Origin: JAAELZ01 sp965209105
GTDB lineage: Bacteria > Pseudomonadota > Gammaproteobacteria > Arenicellales > Poriferihabitantaceae
Length of the DNA stretch: 41,527 nt
Assembly: GCA_965209105.1 (NCBI GenBank)
Contig: CBDBQB010000021.1
Location: 1 to 41,527 of the forward strand
Reading direction: 5' to 3'
Both the position numbers and the translations under genes were made by a program. Positions 16,109 to 24,992 of the stretch are shown here, piece by piece. The notes under the pieces were generated by a model, which was not told where the DNA came from, searched no databases, and was given only the letters and a program-made list of their open reading frames with translations. Each line of letters starts with the position of its first letter. The first letter of the stretch is position 1.

Positions 16109-17086
16109 ATGAAACCAGCTGTCAAAATCGCGATTACGGGTGCTGCCGGTAATATTGCGTATTCTCTGATATTTCATATTGCCTCAGGCAATATGTTGGG
16201 CAAAGATCAGCCGATTATTCTTCATCTTGTTGAAATTCCCGGTGCGCTAGATTCGCTAAAAGGCGTTGTGATGGAGCTTGAGGATTGCGCGTTTCCTCTG
16301 TTACAGAAGGTTGTAGCGACCAGCGATGTGCATATAGGATTTGAGGACATAGATTACGCAATGCTGGTGGGTGCGAAGCCGCGAAGTAAAGGCATGGAAC
16401 GCAAAGATTTATTGCTCGGCAATGCGCAAATTTTTAGTGCTCAGGGCAAGGCATTGGATGCCGTTGCTAAATCGATGGTTAAAGTCTTGGTCGTCGGTAA
16501 TCCCGCGAATACAAATGCCTTAATTACTCAGCACAATGCCCCCAACATCGCAGCCAACCAGTTCACTGCAATGACACGCTTGGATCACCAGCGTACGCTC
16601 GCACAACTGTCTGCGAAATTGAAGATAGACCATACTCAAATTACCCAAGTAGCAATTTGGGGGAATCATTCATCGAGCCAGTATCCAGACATATTTCATG
16701 CCTTGGCCGATGGTCAATCGGTCATCAATCGAATCGAGCATCAGTGGGTTGAAAATGACCTTATACCTAGCGTACAAGATCGAGGTGCAGCGGTGATAAA
16801 TGCGCGCGGCTCGTCTAGCGCAGCATCCGCTGCCATTGCCGCAACCCTGCATATTCGTGATTGGTCTTTGGGCGCAAAGCACGGAGATTGGGTCAGTATG
16901 AGCGTGAAAGGCCAAGGCGCGTATGACATTGATGATGATTTAATTTTTTCCTATCCCTTGCTCTGTCAAAATGGGGAATATCAGATCGTACAGGATTTAC
17001 AGATCAATGATTTTTCTATGCAAAGGATTAGATTAAGTGAAAAGGAGCTGATCGAAGAGCGCGATGCGGTACGCCACCTACTCTAA
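16109..17086 (+). CDS. mdh: Malate dehydrogenase
   Basis: Mdh interconverts malate and oxaloacetate with NAD in the TCA cycle. The dinucleotide-binding ITGAAGNIAYSL opens the protein. The substrate-binding MLVGAKPRSKGMERKDLL, VVGNPANTNALI and the catalytic pair TRLDHQR (Asp) and IWGNHSSSQYPD (His) all fit the LDH/MDH superfamily group with a cytosolic-type sequence. At 325 residues it is normal length. The window's housekeeping gene order breaks after this gene, where transposon remains begin. Confidence 0.95.
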   Translation: MKPAVKIAITGAAGNIAYSLIFHIASGNMLGKDQPIILHLVEIPGALDSLKGVVMELEDCAFPLLQKVVATSDVHIGFEDIDYAMLVGAKPRSKGMERKDLLLGNAQIFSAQGKALDAVAKSMVKVLVVGNPANTNALITQHNAPNIAANQFTAMTRLDHQRTLAQLSAKLKIDHTQITQVAIWGNHSSSQYPDIFHALADGQSVINRIEHQWVENDLIPSVQDRGAAVINARGSSSAASAAIAATLHIRDWSLGAKHGDWVSMSVKGQGAYDIDDDLIFSYPLLCQNGEYQIVQDLQINDFSMQRIRLSEKELIEERDAVRHLL

Positions 17087-17235
17087 TAAGCGGGTATCCC
17101 AGCATTATATTTTTCAACGAAAGCACCTAACCTATATGGGTCACTTACAGGAAACGGAAAAACTGTGCGCTAAGGGTTGATCAAAGATTGTAGCGGTCTA
17201 AACTCTAGCTCACAAAGCTTGGTGGTAGGTCAACG

Positions 17236-17605
17236 CTAATTCCCGGTCAAGTTAATATGTTTCCAGCCTAGCGGAGATTAAGTGTTGGAGCAGGGTATCC
17301 TTTACAGCCTTGCCCGCTAGCCCGTAAAGCCGTAACTGCTCGCTCAAGACAAACGGTGCCCCATACGCATTAGCCGCAGTTACGAGGTTTAGTCCACTCA
17401 CTCTGTATCTTTGTCGCTCAAAGCTACGGTCACGAATCTCGCTCAAAGAATTTAAGAATATTGCTCTGGCAAACACGTTGCGCGGCTCACCTTTATACAG
17501 CTCAGCATGAACGCAGCGAGGTGGACGGGGCAGAAAATCATTATTTGAATCTATGTGGTGCAATCGGCCTAATACTTTGTTATAACTGCCGATTAAGTTG
17601 CTGAT
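17236..17605 (-). pseudogene. Decayed C-terminal end of a Tn3-family transposase
   Basis: Read on the minus strand, this stretch encodes GEPRNVFARAIFLNSLSEIR followed by DRSFERQRYRVSGLNLV. From memory these match the conserved C-terminus of Tn3-family TnpA (GEARNALARAVFFNRLGEIR, then DRSFENQRYRASGLNLV). LLQH is followed by a frameshift: the continuation WKHINLTGN lies in the next frame and ends at the TAG at 17236-17238, matching the family end WEHINLTGDYVW. Upstream, LIGSYN (minus strand, near 17590) runs into KVLGRLHHID, as if an internal piece were lost. No full transposase, resolvase or 38-bp terminal repeat was seen, so it is a non-functional scar. Confidence 0.85.
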
Positions 17606-17640
17606 TTAATTGAGAGCAATTTTCTTAATTAGTAGATAGC

Positions 17641-17787
17641 TTTGCATTAATCAGCTAACGAGTAATAATGGTTGAAATTCCCCTGTTTTTTGATAGAAAA
17701 CTGGCCAATAGCCTGCTATTAGCTGAATTTTCCGCCTCAAACAGAATAATTTTACCTCATTTTTCTTTCGCCACTGATTAATGCAAA
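17641..17787. repeat. Perfect 14-bp inverted repeat bounding a 147-bp segment
   Basis: TTTGCATTAATCAG at 17641-17654 is the exact reverse complement of CTGATTAATGCAAA at 17774-17787. The 119-base interior is AT-rich and includes a small palindrome, AATAGC-CT-GCTATT. The arrangement suggests a miniature inverted-repeat element or a paired operator. The right arm lies where the -35 box of the next operon should be. No target duplication was obvious. Confidence 0.6.
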
Positions 17788-17850
17788 CCTTTCTAATAAA
17801 TTTATAATGCACCACGGTTAGATTTAACCGCCACCAAAAGGAAAATCAAT
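17782..17850 (+). promoter_or_regulatory. Probable promoter and ribosome site of the ABC transporter operon
   Basis: A perfect -10 hexamer, TATAAT, is at 17803-17808. The -35 region is weak and overlaps the right arm of the inverted repeat (TGCAAA at 17782-17787). An AAGGA ribosome site lies 7-8 bases before the ATG at 17851. Overlap of the repeat with the promoter suggests regulation through that arm, which is inference. Confidence 0.55.
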
Positions 17851-19443
17851 ATGCCATCTCAATATAATAATAGTTCTCAACGAAAATTTGTCGCGACTTT
17901 AGGCTTAGGTCTAATGCTGTCGCTGGGCACCGCAATCAATGTCGCTCAGGCGGCTAGTGACGCCACCGCGGTGTTCGGCTCGAGCAGTGACCCAGGCCAT
18001 TTTAACCCTGCAATCACAACGGGTTACAACGTACATATCGTTGCTGATTCAATGTTCAATGGACTGGTGGCTTTGAGTGCCGATCTCCAGCCGGTTCCCG
18101 ATCTAGCCACTTCTTGGTCGGCGAATGAAACCAATACCGCTTACACATTCAAACTGAAACCCGGCGTGCTTTGGCACGATGGCGAAAAGTTCAGCGCCCG
18201 GGATGTAAAATTCACCTTCGATAATGTATTGTTTAAATACCACTCGCGCACCAAGGCTGGCTTGGGCAACGTGGTCAAGGAGATTGAAGTAGTTGATGAT
18301 CTGACCGTGGTCTTCCATCTGACAAAACCTTATGGTCCACTGCTACAGCGTCTTGATGTTACCGAGGCCGCGATATTACCGATGCACATATTCGCTACGG
18401 GTGAGCCGAACGACCACCCGGCTAATTTGCAACCGGTGGGTACCGGCCCATTTAAGTTCAAATCTTATAATAAGGGCGAGAGCGTTGTGCTGGTGCGAAA
18501 TGAAAACTATTTTAAGGAAGGATTACCCAAGCTAGATAAGCTAGTTTTTCGTATCATTCCCGACAAAGCGACTCGCCTGTTGGCATTGGAAAATGGTGAG
18601 GTAGACTATCTGAACAGGGTGCCAGCATCCGAGGTAGAACGTCTCAAGAAAAGCGATCAGTTAGCCGTCATTAGTACCTCCACCGGCGCAGGCGGCGGGA
18701 ACTGTATTGTTACGCAGACATTCAATCTTGATCGACCAGCCTTGGCTGATATTCGCGTTCGACAGGCGATTGCCCATGGGATAGATAGAAACGAAATACT
18801 GCAACGGGTAATCTATAATCAAGGCCGAGTAGCCGATGCGCCTATATCCAGCGGCATCCCTTGGGCGCATGCCGAGGGTATTTTGGATCAATATGATTAT
18901 AGTCCGGAAAAAGCCACTGCCTTACTGGAAGATGCTGGTTTCAAGCCTGATGCTGATGGAGTACGGTTAAAACTTGACGTGGTGCATTTCCCGGCTTTCA
19001 GCAAATACGCTGAAGTGATGCGACAACAACTCGCGAAAGTAGGTATCAATCTCGATTCCCGCCCGCTAGATCGTGCCGCGGCTATCGAGACAATCTTCAA
19101 AAATCGTACCTTTGATACCAATATTATTTCTTATTGTAACGGTCTCGATCCGGATATCGGCGTACGCCGGATGTACGTTTCCAACAATATTGGTAACATC
19201 CCATTTTCAAATGGTGCAGCCTACCGAGATGAGGCTGTAGACAAATTATTCGCCTCTGCCGGAGAGACGGTTGATCCGGCTGTCAGGAAAAAGCTCTACA
19301 CCGATGTGCAAGCGAAACTGGCGGATGACTTGCCCTACTGGTGGTTGGTAGAGCGTCACTTCATTTCGGCTCACGATAAAGCTTTTACTGGGTTCTCTCC
19401 CTGGACCGGCCAATTCGCCGAGCGCGCAGAAAAGCTAAATTAA
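17851..19443 (+). CDS. ABC transporter periplasmic substrate-binding protein, peptide/opine type (SBP_bac_5)
   Basis: This is the solute-binding protein of a peptide-family importer. A Sec signal peptide (about residues 1-34, ending VAQA-A) precedes the mature domain. Family motifs are LVALSADLQPVPDLATSW, YTFKLKPGVLWHDGEKFSARDVKFT, GTGPFKFKSY and RQAIAHGIDRNEI. At 530 residues it is typical. There is no lipobox, so it is probably freely periplasmic. The ligand cannot be told; dipeptides, oligopeptides, opines, nickel or glutathione are all carried by this family. It heads an operon with two permeases and a fused ATPase. Confidence 0.93.
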   Translation: MPSQYNNSSQRKFVATLGLGLMLSLGTAINVAQAASDATAVFGSSSDPGHFNPAITTGYNVHIVADSMFNGLVALSADLQPVPDLATSWSANETNTAYTFKLKPGVLWHDGEKFSARDVKFTFDNVLFKYHSRTKAGLGNVVKEIEVVDDLTVVFHLTKPYGPLLQRLDVTEAAILPMHIFATGEPNDHPANLQPVGTGPFKFKSYNKGESVVLVRNENYFKEGLPKLDKLVFRIIPDKATRLLALENGEVDYLNRVPASEVERLKKSDQLAVISTSTGAGGGNCIVTQTFNLDRPALADIRVRQAIAHGIDRNEILQRVIYNQGRVADAPISSGIPWAHAEGILDQYDYSPEKATALLEDAGFKPDADGVRLKLDVVHFPAFSKYAEVMRQQLAKVGINLDSRPLDRAAAIETIFKNRTFDTNIISYCNGLDPDIGVRRMYVSNNIGNIPFSNGAAYRDEAVDKLFASAGETVDPAVRKKLYTDVQAKLADDLPYWWLVERHFISAHDKAFTGFSPWTGQFAERAEKLN

Positions 19444-19522
19444 GCGAGGTTTACTGACTCTCTTTAGTTTTAAGGTGAGAAACGGAACAGATCGTTAGTC
19501 TGTTACTGGTTTCTTGACCTTA

Positions 19523-19549
19523 CAGCAGGGGCTATCGTTGCCCCTGCTG
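19523..19549 (+). promoter_or_regulatory. Strong intra-operon stem-loop between binding protein and permease
   Basis: CAGCAGGGG (19523-19531) pairs perfectly with CCCCTGCTG (19541-19549) around a 9-base loop. No T-run follows, so it is more likely an mRNA-stabilising or attenuating hairpin than a full terminator. Such hairpins after binding-protein genes often keep that protein in excess over the permeases. Confidence 0.7.
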
Positions 19550-19562
19550 ATTGTGCTACCCG

Positions 19563-20540
19563 ATGAGAACCATTATCTTTCGAAGATTATTGTTGCTGGT
19601 TCCAATGCTAGTTGGACTGGTAACGGTAGCATTCATGCTGGTCCATCTGGCACCGGGTGATCCAATCGTCGCACTGAGCGGCGAATTTGCAACGGCGGAC
19701 TATAGGCGCCGAATCGAGGCCTTGTACGGCTTGGATCAACCCATTATCGATCAATATTTCACCTATATCGCCAATGTTTTTCGTGGCGAATTGGGTCAAT
19801 CCTATTATTACAAATCCCCCGTTCTAGATGTTGTGTTGGGGCGTCTGCCAGCGACGCTGATGCTGGTAGTGCCAGCAATCATACTGTCTAGTTTGTTCGG
19901 CGTGTGGTTAGGTGTTGTCATGTCGGAGCGGCCAGATTCAGCACGTTCGACGCTGATTACTTCAGTATTGTTAAGCACCAACGCCATTCCAGTATTCTGG
20001 TTGGGTCAATTATTGATGTTGAGCCTTGCAATTGGGCTTGACCTTTTCCCAATCCAGGGGTTTCGCAATCTACGATACGAGTACAGCGGATGGCGCCTAT
20101 GGATAGACGTGGGACACCACCTGGTGTTACCCCTTGCTACTATTACGCTACACCAAATAGCCTTTGTCGCTGTGCTTGCCCGAGCACGTCTGGAAGACGA
20201 AATGCGCAAGCCTTATATTCTCACCGCGAAGACCAAGGGTCTGTCGGTGCGGCAGGCACAAATCCGCCATGGTTTGCGTAATTCAATGTTGCCGGTAGTC
20301 ACCATGATTGGCAATCGTTTCGGTTCTGTACTGGTTGGCGCAACGCTCACTGAAAATGTCTTTGGGTGGCCGGGCCTGGGCAGATTGCTGGTGACGGCTT
20401 CGCTCAATCGCGATTTTCCGTTGATTCTCGGGCTGTTTCTTGGCATCAGTTTTGTCACCATAGTTGCCAATTTGCTGACGGATTTGAGCTATATGCTTAT
20501 CGACCCGAGAACCCGAAAAAAGGGTGCGATACGTGCCTAA
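19563..20540 (+). CDS. ABC transporter permease, DppB/OppB type
   Basis: This is the first membrane subunit of the importer. The N-terminal RRLLLLVPMLVGLVTVAFML is the first membrane helix, followed by the family's LAPGDPI and the sequence LYGLDQP. The C-terminal half is the binding-protein-dependent transport domain, with the EAA-like loop around ILTAKTKGLSVRQAQIRHGL that docks on the ATPase. ENVFGWPGLGRLL is a strong family motif. I chose ATG 19563 (325 residues); a TTG at 19551 is possible. The end overlaps the next permease frame. Confidence 0.93.
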   Translation: MRTIIFRRLLLLVPMLVGLVTVAFMLVHLAPGDPIVALSGEFATADYRRRIEALYGLDQPIIDQYFTYIANVFRGELGQSYYYKSPVLDVVLGRLPATLMLVVPAIILSSLFGVWLGVVMSERPDSARSTLITSVLLSTNAIPVFWLGQLLMLSLAIGLDLFPIQGFRNLRYEYSGWRLWIDVGHHLVLPLATITLHQIAFVAVLARARLEDEMRKPYILTAKTKGLSVRQAQIRHGLRNSMLPVVTMIGNRFGSVLVGATLTENVFGWPGLGRLLVTASLNRDFPLILGLFLGISFVTIVANLLTDLSYMLIDPRTRKKGAIRA

Positions 20541-21369
20541 GACTTACAACAACAAGCCCAATTTTGTTCGGCTAATGCTGCAAAAGTCTCATCTCACGTG
20601 GACATTATTGCTGGGACTAACTCTGCTGGCGCCGGCATTAATCTCACTATTGGCGGCACCCCTCATCTCGCCTGGGGATCCGTTCGCCAGCGTGGGCGAG
20701 CCATTTCAACCGCCTTCGTTGGCCTTTCCTCTCGGTACCGACGATCTTGGGCGCAATATGCTCAGCGCCGTGATCCACGGAGCCCAAACTTCTCTGACAG
20801 TCGGTTTAAGCGTGGCGGCGATTGCGCTCTCGCTGGGTCTTTTCATTGGACTGATTGCCGGCTTTTCAGGGCTGTTTTTCGACGAAATACTGATGCGTAT
20901 AACTGAGTTTTTCCAGGTCATCCCACGGTTTTTTCTAGCGGTGCTGGTGGTCAGCATGTTCGGAGGAAACATCTTCCATCTAATCATGGTGCTGGCATTA
21001 ACATCTTGGTCCGGACTCGCGCGCATTGCGCGCGCTGAAACATTGTCGTTACGAGAACGAGAATTCGTACGTTCTGCCTATGCGCTTGGATGTGGAACAG
21101 GTCGAATATTGTTTCGGCATATATTTCCGCATGTATGGCGGCCGTTACTGGCGACCACTGCCTTGGTTGTTAACAGTGCAATACTTGCAGAGGCCGGTCT
21201 TAGTTATCTTGGATTGAGTGATCCCGACGTGATGAGTTGGGGTTATTTGATCGGTAACGCACAGAACTTTATGCACCGAGCCTGGTGGCTGTCTGTGCTG
21301 CCGGGTGTATCGATTAGTATCACGGTGCTGGGTATTGGCCTGATAGTTGATTCTCTGAGAACAAAGTGA
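20524..21369 (+). CDS. ABC transporter permease, DppC/OppC type
   Basis: This is the second membrane subunit. The N-terminal helix is followed by PLISPGDPF and PLGTDDLGRNMLSAVIHGAQTS, a classic OppC motif. The EAA-like loop REREFVRSAYALGCG and the C-terminal AGLSYLGLSDPDVMSWG are also diagnostic. The start is uncertain: GTG at 20524 or 20533 overlaps the previous gene, and ATG at 20575 would remove 17 residues. Coupling through the overlap makes an early GTG plausible. Codons such as CTG appear more often here than in flanking housekeeping genes, judged by eye. Confidence 0.92.
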   Translation: MRYVPKTYNNKPNFVRLMLQKSHLTWTLLLGLTLLAPALISLLAAPLISPGDPFASVGEPFQPPSLAFPLGTDDLGRNMLSAVIHGAQTSLTVGLSVAAIALSLGLFIGLIAGFSGLFFDEILMRITEFFQVIPRFFLAVLVVSMFGGNIFHLIMVLALTSWSGLARIARAETLSLREREFVRSAYALGCGTGRILFRHIFPHVWRPLLATTALVVNSAILAEAGLSYLGLSDPDVMSWGYLIGNAQNFMHRAWWLSVLPGVSISITVLGIGLIVDSLRTK

Positions 21370-21451
21370 AACTACAAACATTGCGGATGGTTATGGGGCG
21401 CTCAACTGACATATCGGGTCAAATAACTATTACTTCCAGTGGCTTACGTCG

Positions 21452-23047
21452 ATGAGCAGCTTGTTAGAAGTGGACCAACTATCCGTCACTTTCGGCCGCG
21501 GTTCTGCTGAGATCAATGCGGTGCGAAAAATTTCTTTTACAATCAATAAAGGCGAGACTCTGGCTCTGGTGGGGGAATCAGGCTGTGGGAAATCAGTCAG
21601 TGCACTGTCGATCTTGCAACTGCTGCCGTATCCACTGGCGCATCATCCGGGCGGTTCCATTCGCTACAATGGTGAAGAACTGATCGGCAGCACAAACGCT
21701 CGAATGCAAGCGCTACGCGGTAATCATATGTCGATGATATTCCAACAGCTGCTATCGTCTCTGAACCCATTACACTCGATCGAAAAACAAATCTCAGAAG
21801 TTCTGTATCTGCATAAGCAACTATCGCCAGAGCAGGTACGCGTGCGGGTCAACGAACTACTACACCTGGTTGGCCTTAAACAGGCCACACTGCGTCTCAA
21901 CGCATTACCTCATGAATTTTCAGGAGGTCAACAGCAACGCATCATGATTGCCATGGCTCTGGCCAATGAACCTGATCTGTTAATTGCTGATGAACCAACC
22001 ACCGCGCTTGACGTGACGATTCAGGCTCAGGTGCTTAAATTATTAAAAGACCTGCAGAAAAAGTTTGGCATGGCAATCCTATTTATTACCCATGATCTTG
22101 GTATTGTACGGACCACCGCTGATCGGGTTTGTGTCATGAAGGAGGGTGAAATTGTTGAACAGGGCTTGGTTTCAGAAATCTTCAACAAACCTACACATGA
22201 TTATACCCGCCAACTTCTGGCCTCCGAACCAGGGCAGGGCCCTCGACATTCTCCTAAAAAGATCGTCGATATTATGCAAGGGAAAAACATTAAGGTTTGG
22301 TATCCAATACATTCAGGTATTTTTCATGGCATCGTTGGCCATACAAAGGCCGTCAACGATATCAGTCTAAGGGTTTGTGAAGGGCGCACCTTGGGCGTCG
22401 TCGGTGAGTCCGGTTCCGGGAAATCGACTTTAGGCCGTGCACTACTACGACTCGAGAACAGTAAGGGTGACATCATTTTTAAAGGGGGAAATATACAAGA
22501 TATTAAGAGCAATGCCTTGCGCCCACTGCGCCGCAAAATGCAAATTGTCTTTCAGGATCCGTTTGCATCGTTAAGCCCGCGCCTATCGGTCAGACAAATA
22601 ATTGAAGAAGGACTGATTATTCACGGAATTGGCACCCCTAAAATACGCCGTAAACTGGTAGAGGATGTGCTGTTAGAGGTGGGCCTCAGACCAGCCATGC
22701 AAACGCGATATCCACATGAGTTTTCTGGAGGCCAGCGGCAGCGCATCGCCATTGCTCGCGCTTTGGTTTTGCGACCCAGTTTTATTGTCCTTGACGAACC
22801 GACAAGTTCTCTAGACATGTCTATTCAAGCACAGATTATTGAGCTGTTACAAGGCTTACAAGAGAGACACAATCTGGCTTATTTATTCATCAGTCATGAT
22901 CTTAAGGTTGTTCGAGCCATTAGCCACGATATCATCGTCGTAAAAGATGGCCAAATTATCGAAGCAGGATCAGCGGCAAAGGTCTTGGGCTCGCCCCAAA
23001 GCCCCTATACCAAGGCTCTCATGGCAGCTGCATTTGAGTTAAATTGA
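21452..23047 (+). CDS. Fused two-domain ABC transporter ATPase (DppD-DppF type)
   Basis: One 531-residue polypeptide carries both ATPase domains that are separate DppD and DppF in many importers. The first domain has Walker A GESGCGKS (residues 41-48), signature FSGGQQQR and Walker B LLIADEPTTALD. The second has Walker A GESGSGKS near 318-325, signature FSGGQRQR and FIVLDEPTSSLD. The oligopeptide-family C-terminal extension (HDYTRQLLA and SPYTKALMAA) follows each domain. It completes the transporter with the two permeases and binding protein. The layout is like YejF or GsiA; the substrate is unknown. Confidence 0.94.
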   Translation: MSSLLEVDQLSVTFGRGSAEINAVRKISFTINKGETLALVGESGCGKSVSALSILQLLPYPLAHHPGGSIRYNGEELIGSTNARMQALRGNHMSMIFQQLLSSLNPLHSIEKQISEVLYLHKQLSPEQVRVRVNELLHLVGLKQATLRLNALPHEFSGGQQQRIMIAMALANEPDLLIADEPTTALDVTIQAQVLKLLKDLQKKFGMAILFITHDLGIVRTTADRVCVMKEGEIVEQGLVSEIFNKPTHDYTRQLLASEPGQGPRHSPKKIVDIMQGKNIKVWYPIHSGIFHGIVGHTKAVNDISLRVCEGRTLGVVGESGSGKSTLGRALLRLENSKGDIIFKGGNIQDIKSNALRPLRRKMQIVFQDPFASLSPRLSVRQIIEEGLIIHGIGTPKIRRKLVEDVLLEVGLRPAMQTRYPHEFSGGQRQRIAIARALVLRPSFIVLDEPTSSLDMSIQAQIIELLQGLQERHNLAYLFISHDLKVVRAISHDIIVVKDGQIIEAGSAAKVLGSPQSPYTKALMAAAFELN

Positions 23048-23550
23048 CCTTCGGCAAAAGCGGAGACTTATAAGGACACGCCCTCAAAGTGATTTTATTT
23101 TGCCGGATGACGAACTACATTGGCAGCTTCATTTGATCAAGTTATTGGCCTTTGCTTTCTTGATTTATGATGTACTGTCTAACGATACCTAATCTAGTCT
23201 AACTGCGGATACGAAATATCATCTTGCCCAAAAGCTTTCTCCTCGAAAGTTTCATTGCCTATTAACCCAGCACTCAACTAGATGGTCTATCTTTTACATG
23301 CATATCAGGAGCATACAAGTTGTAAATTTTGGAGAAATAACATGAATATTCTTGTGTTTTTTGACCTTGGGTGGAAAGCGCTGTCTGTTATTCCTGTGTA
23401 CAATATGCTGAGTGTAGCTGATACCCAGCTGTATTCACTTTCCTGATAGCCATGATATTTTAAGTCAAAGCCTATGAAACCGCGACTTTCAGTCGAAATC
23501 CACGTTTTAAAAGCTAGATTTTTTGTAATACTTATCGTTAAGCTTAAGCG
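23048..23550. other. 503-base gap after the ABC operon
   Basis: No clear terminator, RNA gene or mobile element was seen. It contains one short frame with a ribosome site (23342-23446, listed separately). An antisense frame (23305-23628) overlaps the glycosyltransferase start and has no recognisable features. The gap may mark the right edge of the inserted transporter segment, but I found no repeat matching the left side. Confidence 0.5.
23342..23446 (+). CDS. Possible small protein, 34 residues
   Basis: ATG at 23342 is preceded by TTGGAG with about 8 bases between GGAG and the start. The frame reads MNILVFFDLGWKALSVIPVYN and stops at TGA 23444-23446. The first 20 residues are mostly hydrophobic, so a small membrane peptide or a leader is possible. 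It could equally be chance. No family recognised. Confidence 0.22.
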   Translation: MNILVFFDLGWKALSVIPVYNMLSVADTQLYSLS

Positions 23551-24396
23551 ATGAAAGTCAGCGTGATTATCCCCTGCTATAATCGTTCGCATACCCTTGC
23601 GCGAGCCTTGGATTCTGTGCTGGCACAATCTTATTTAGCCGACGAGATCATTGTGGTGGATGATGCTTCGACGGATGATACTAGCAACTTACTCCAGGCG
23701 TATCCAACCGTCAAAGTCATTAGCTTAGAAAAAAACCGGGGTGTCAGTGCGGCACGTAATCGCGGCATCGCCGCCGCGAGCAATGATTGGATATCGTTGC
23801 TCGATTCTGACGATGCTTGGGCGCTGAATAAGTTGGAACAACAAATTCGCGCGCAAGCAGAGTCTCAGGATTTGAAGATATTTCATTGCGACGAGATATG
23901 GATACGCAACGGCAAACGAGTGAATCCTATGAAGAAACACGCTAAGCCCGATGGCTGGATCTACCAAGCTTCGCTGGCATTATGCTGTGTATCGCCATCG
24001 TCGATATTGTTTCATCGTTCGGTGCTGACAAGCTGCGGAGATTTTGACGAGGAACTTCCAGCCTGTGAAGATTATGATTTATGGCTGAGGTTGTTTAGCC
24101 GGTATCCGATTAAACTCATTGACGAGGCGCTGGTCTATAAATACGGAGGTCATGCAGATCAATTGTCGCATCAATATTGGGGAATGGATAGATTTCGCGT
24201 GAGGGCGCTTGATAAAATTTTAGCCTCGGGCGTATTGGATGAAGAGCAGACACAAGACACCTTGGCCGTGCTTAAGAAAAAATGCGAAATTTTGGTACAG
24301 GGCGCGGTAAAACGTGGGAACACACAGCTCGCCCAAGAATATACGGCCATTGCACAGGGCGCAGACAGGCGCTCCCCACAGCTGTGCCACACCTGA
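23551..24396 (+). CDS. Glycosyltransferase family 2 protein
   Basis: This protein has the GT-A fold of family 2 sugar transferases, likely cytoplasmic and using a nucleotide sugar. The N-terminal VSVIIPCYNRSHTLARALDS and the DEIIVVDDASTDDT motif bind the nucleotide; LLDSDDAWA is the metal-binding DxD-type motif. The acceptor-side ED pair is seen in PACEDYDLWLRLF. There are 281 residues and no membrane segment. Its acceptor is unknown, but surface polysaccharide is typical. It overlaps the next gene by 13 bases, so the two are probably coupled. Confidence 0.93.
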   Translation: MKVSVIIPCYNRSHTLARALDSVLAQSYLADEIIVVDDASTDDTSNLLQAYPTVKVISLEKNRGVSAARNRGIAAASNDWISLLDSDDAWALNKLEQQIRAQAESQDLKIFHCDEIWIRNGKRVNPMKKHAKPDGWIYQASLALCCVSPSSILFHRSVLTSCGDFDEELPACEDYDLWLRLFSRYPIKLIDEALVYKYGGHADQLSHQYWGMDRFRVRALDKILASGVLDEEQTQDTLAVLKKKCEILVQGAVKRGNTQLAQEYTAIAQGADRRSPQLCHT

Positions 24397-24980
24397 CTAT
24401 TATCACTGCTTTAAAGTCTGAAGCGGTCCCGTTGATTGATCATTACCGCTTGGCTAAGCAGACTGGGCAGCAGGGGTTTCATTTGTATCAGAGTGATACC
24501 TTAGATTTAATTGTCTGCGGTATAGGCGCTAGGCGAGTGAAAAAGGCCTTAAATGCATACCATCAATCGGCGGGGGATGATCTGCCAAAGCGGTGGCTAA
24601 ATATTGGCTCAGCAGGCACATTGGATCTGCCCATAGGATCGCTGGTGTGGGTCAATACCGTTGCAGGGCAAGTGATAGGTTTTCCCGATGACATGCCAAG
24701 TGGCCCCTCAATTGACGTGGTGTCCTTGTCTGCGCCGAGCGATCAATATCTAGCTAAGGTATTGTTTGATATGGAGGCGCAGCAGTGTTTGGAAAGCATT
24801 ACACAATTTTCTCGGGAATATGTGTCCGAGGACTTTTTTTGTGCTAAAGTTATCTCCGATAATCAATACGAAAACAGTGTTTTTCCGTCAATTAATTTTG
24901 ACAAATCATGGCTGATATCACTGATTCGGCAGAAGATTGATTTATTAGATAAGGAAATTTATAAGTTAATTAAAACATAG
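24384..24980 (+). CDS. Short phosphorylase-superfamily (nucleosidase-like) protein
   Basis: The 198-residue product begins with MPHLTIITALKSEAVPLIDHYRL and continues with LIVCGIGARRVKKAL. It then reads RWLNIGSAGTLDLPIGSLVWVNTV, the pattern of the PNP/UDP phosphorylase superfamily that includes MTA/SAH nucleosidase. FDMEAQQCLE corresponds to the conserved DME-containing region, and CAKVISDN to the C-terminal RxISD motif with Arg replaced. It is shorter than typical 230-residue nucleosidases. The GTG at 24384 is chosen because the conserved first strand starts right after it; longer upstream sequence overlaps the glycosyltransferase and does not look conserved. Substrate unknown. Confidence 0.78.
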   Translation: MPHLTIITALKSEAVPLIDHYRLAKQTGQQGFHLYQSDTLDLIVCGIGARRVKKALNAYHQSAGDDLPKRWLNIGSAGTLDLPIGSLVWVNTVAGQVIGFPDDMPSGPSIDVVSLSAPSDQYLAKVLFDMEAQQCLESITQFSREYVSEDFFCAKVISDNQYENSVFPSINFDKSWLISLIRQKIDLLDKEIYKLIKT

Positions 24981-24992
24981 GTTTATTTTATA

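Noticed and set aside
23305..23628. Antisense 107-residue frame before the glycosyltransferase
   Set aside because: No family features; it overlaps the true glycosyltransferase start and has no convincing ribosome site.
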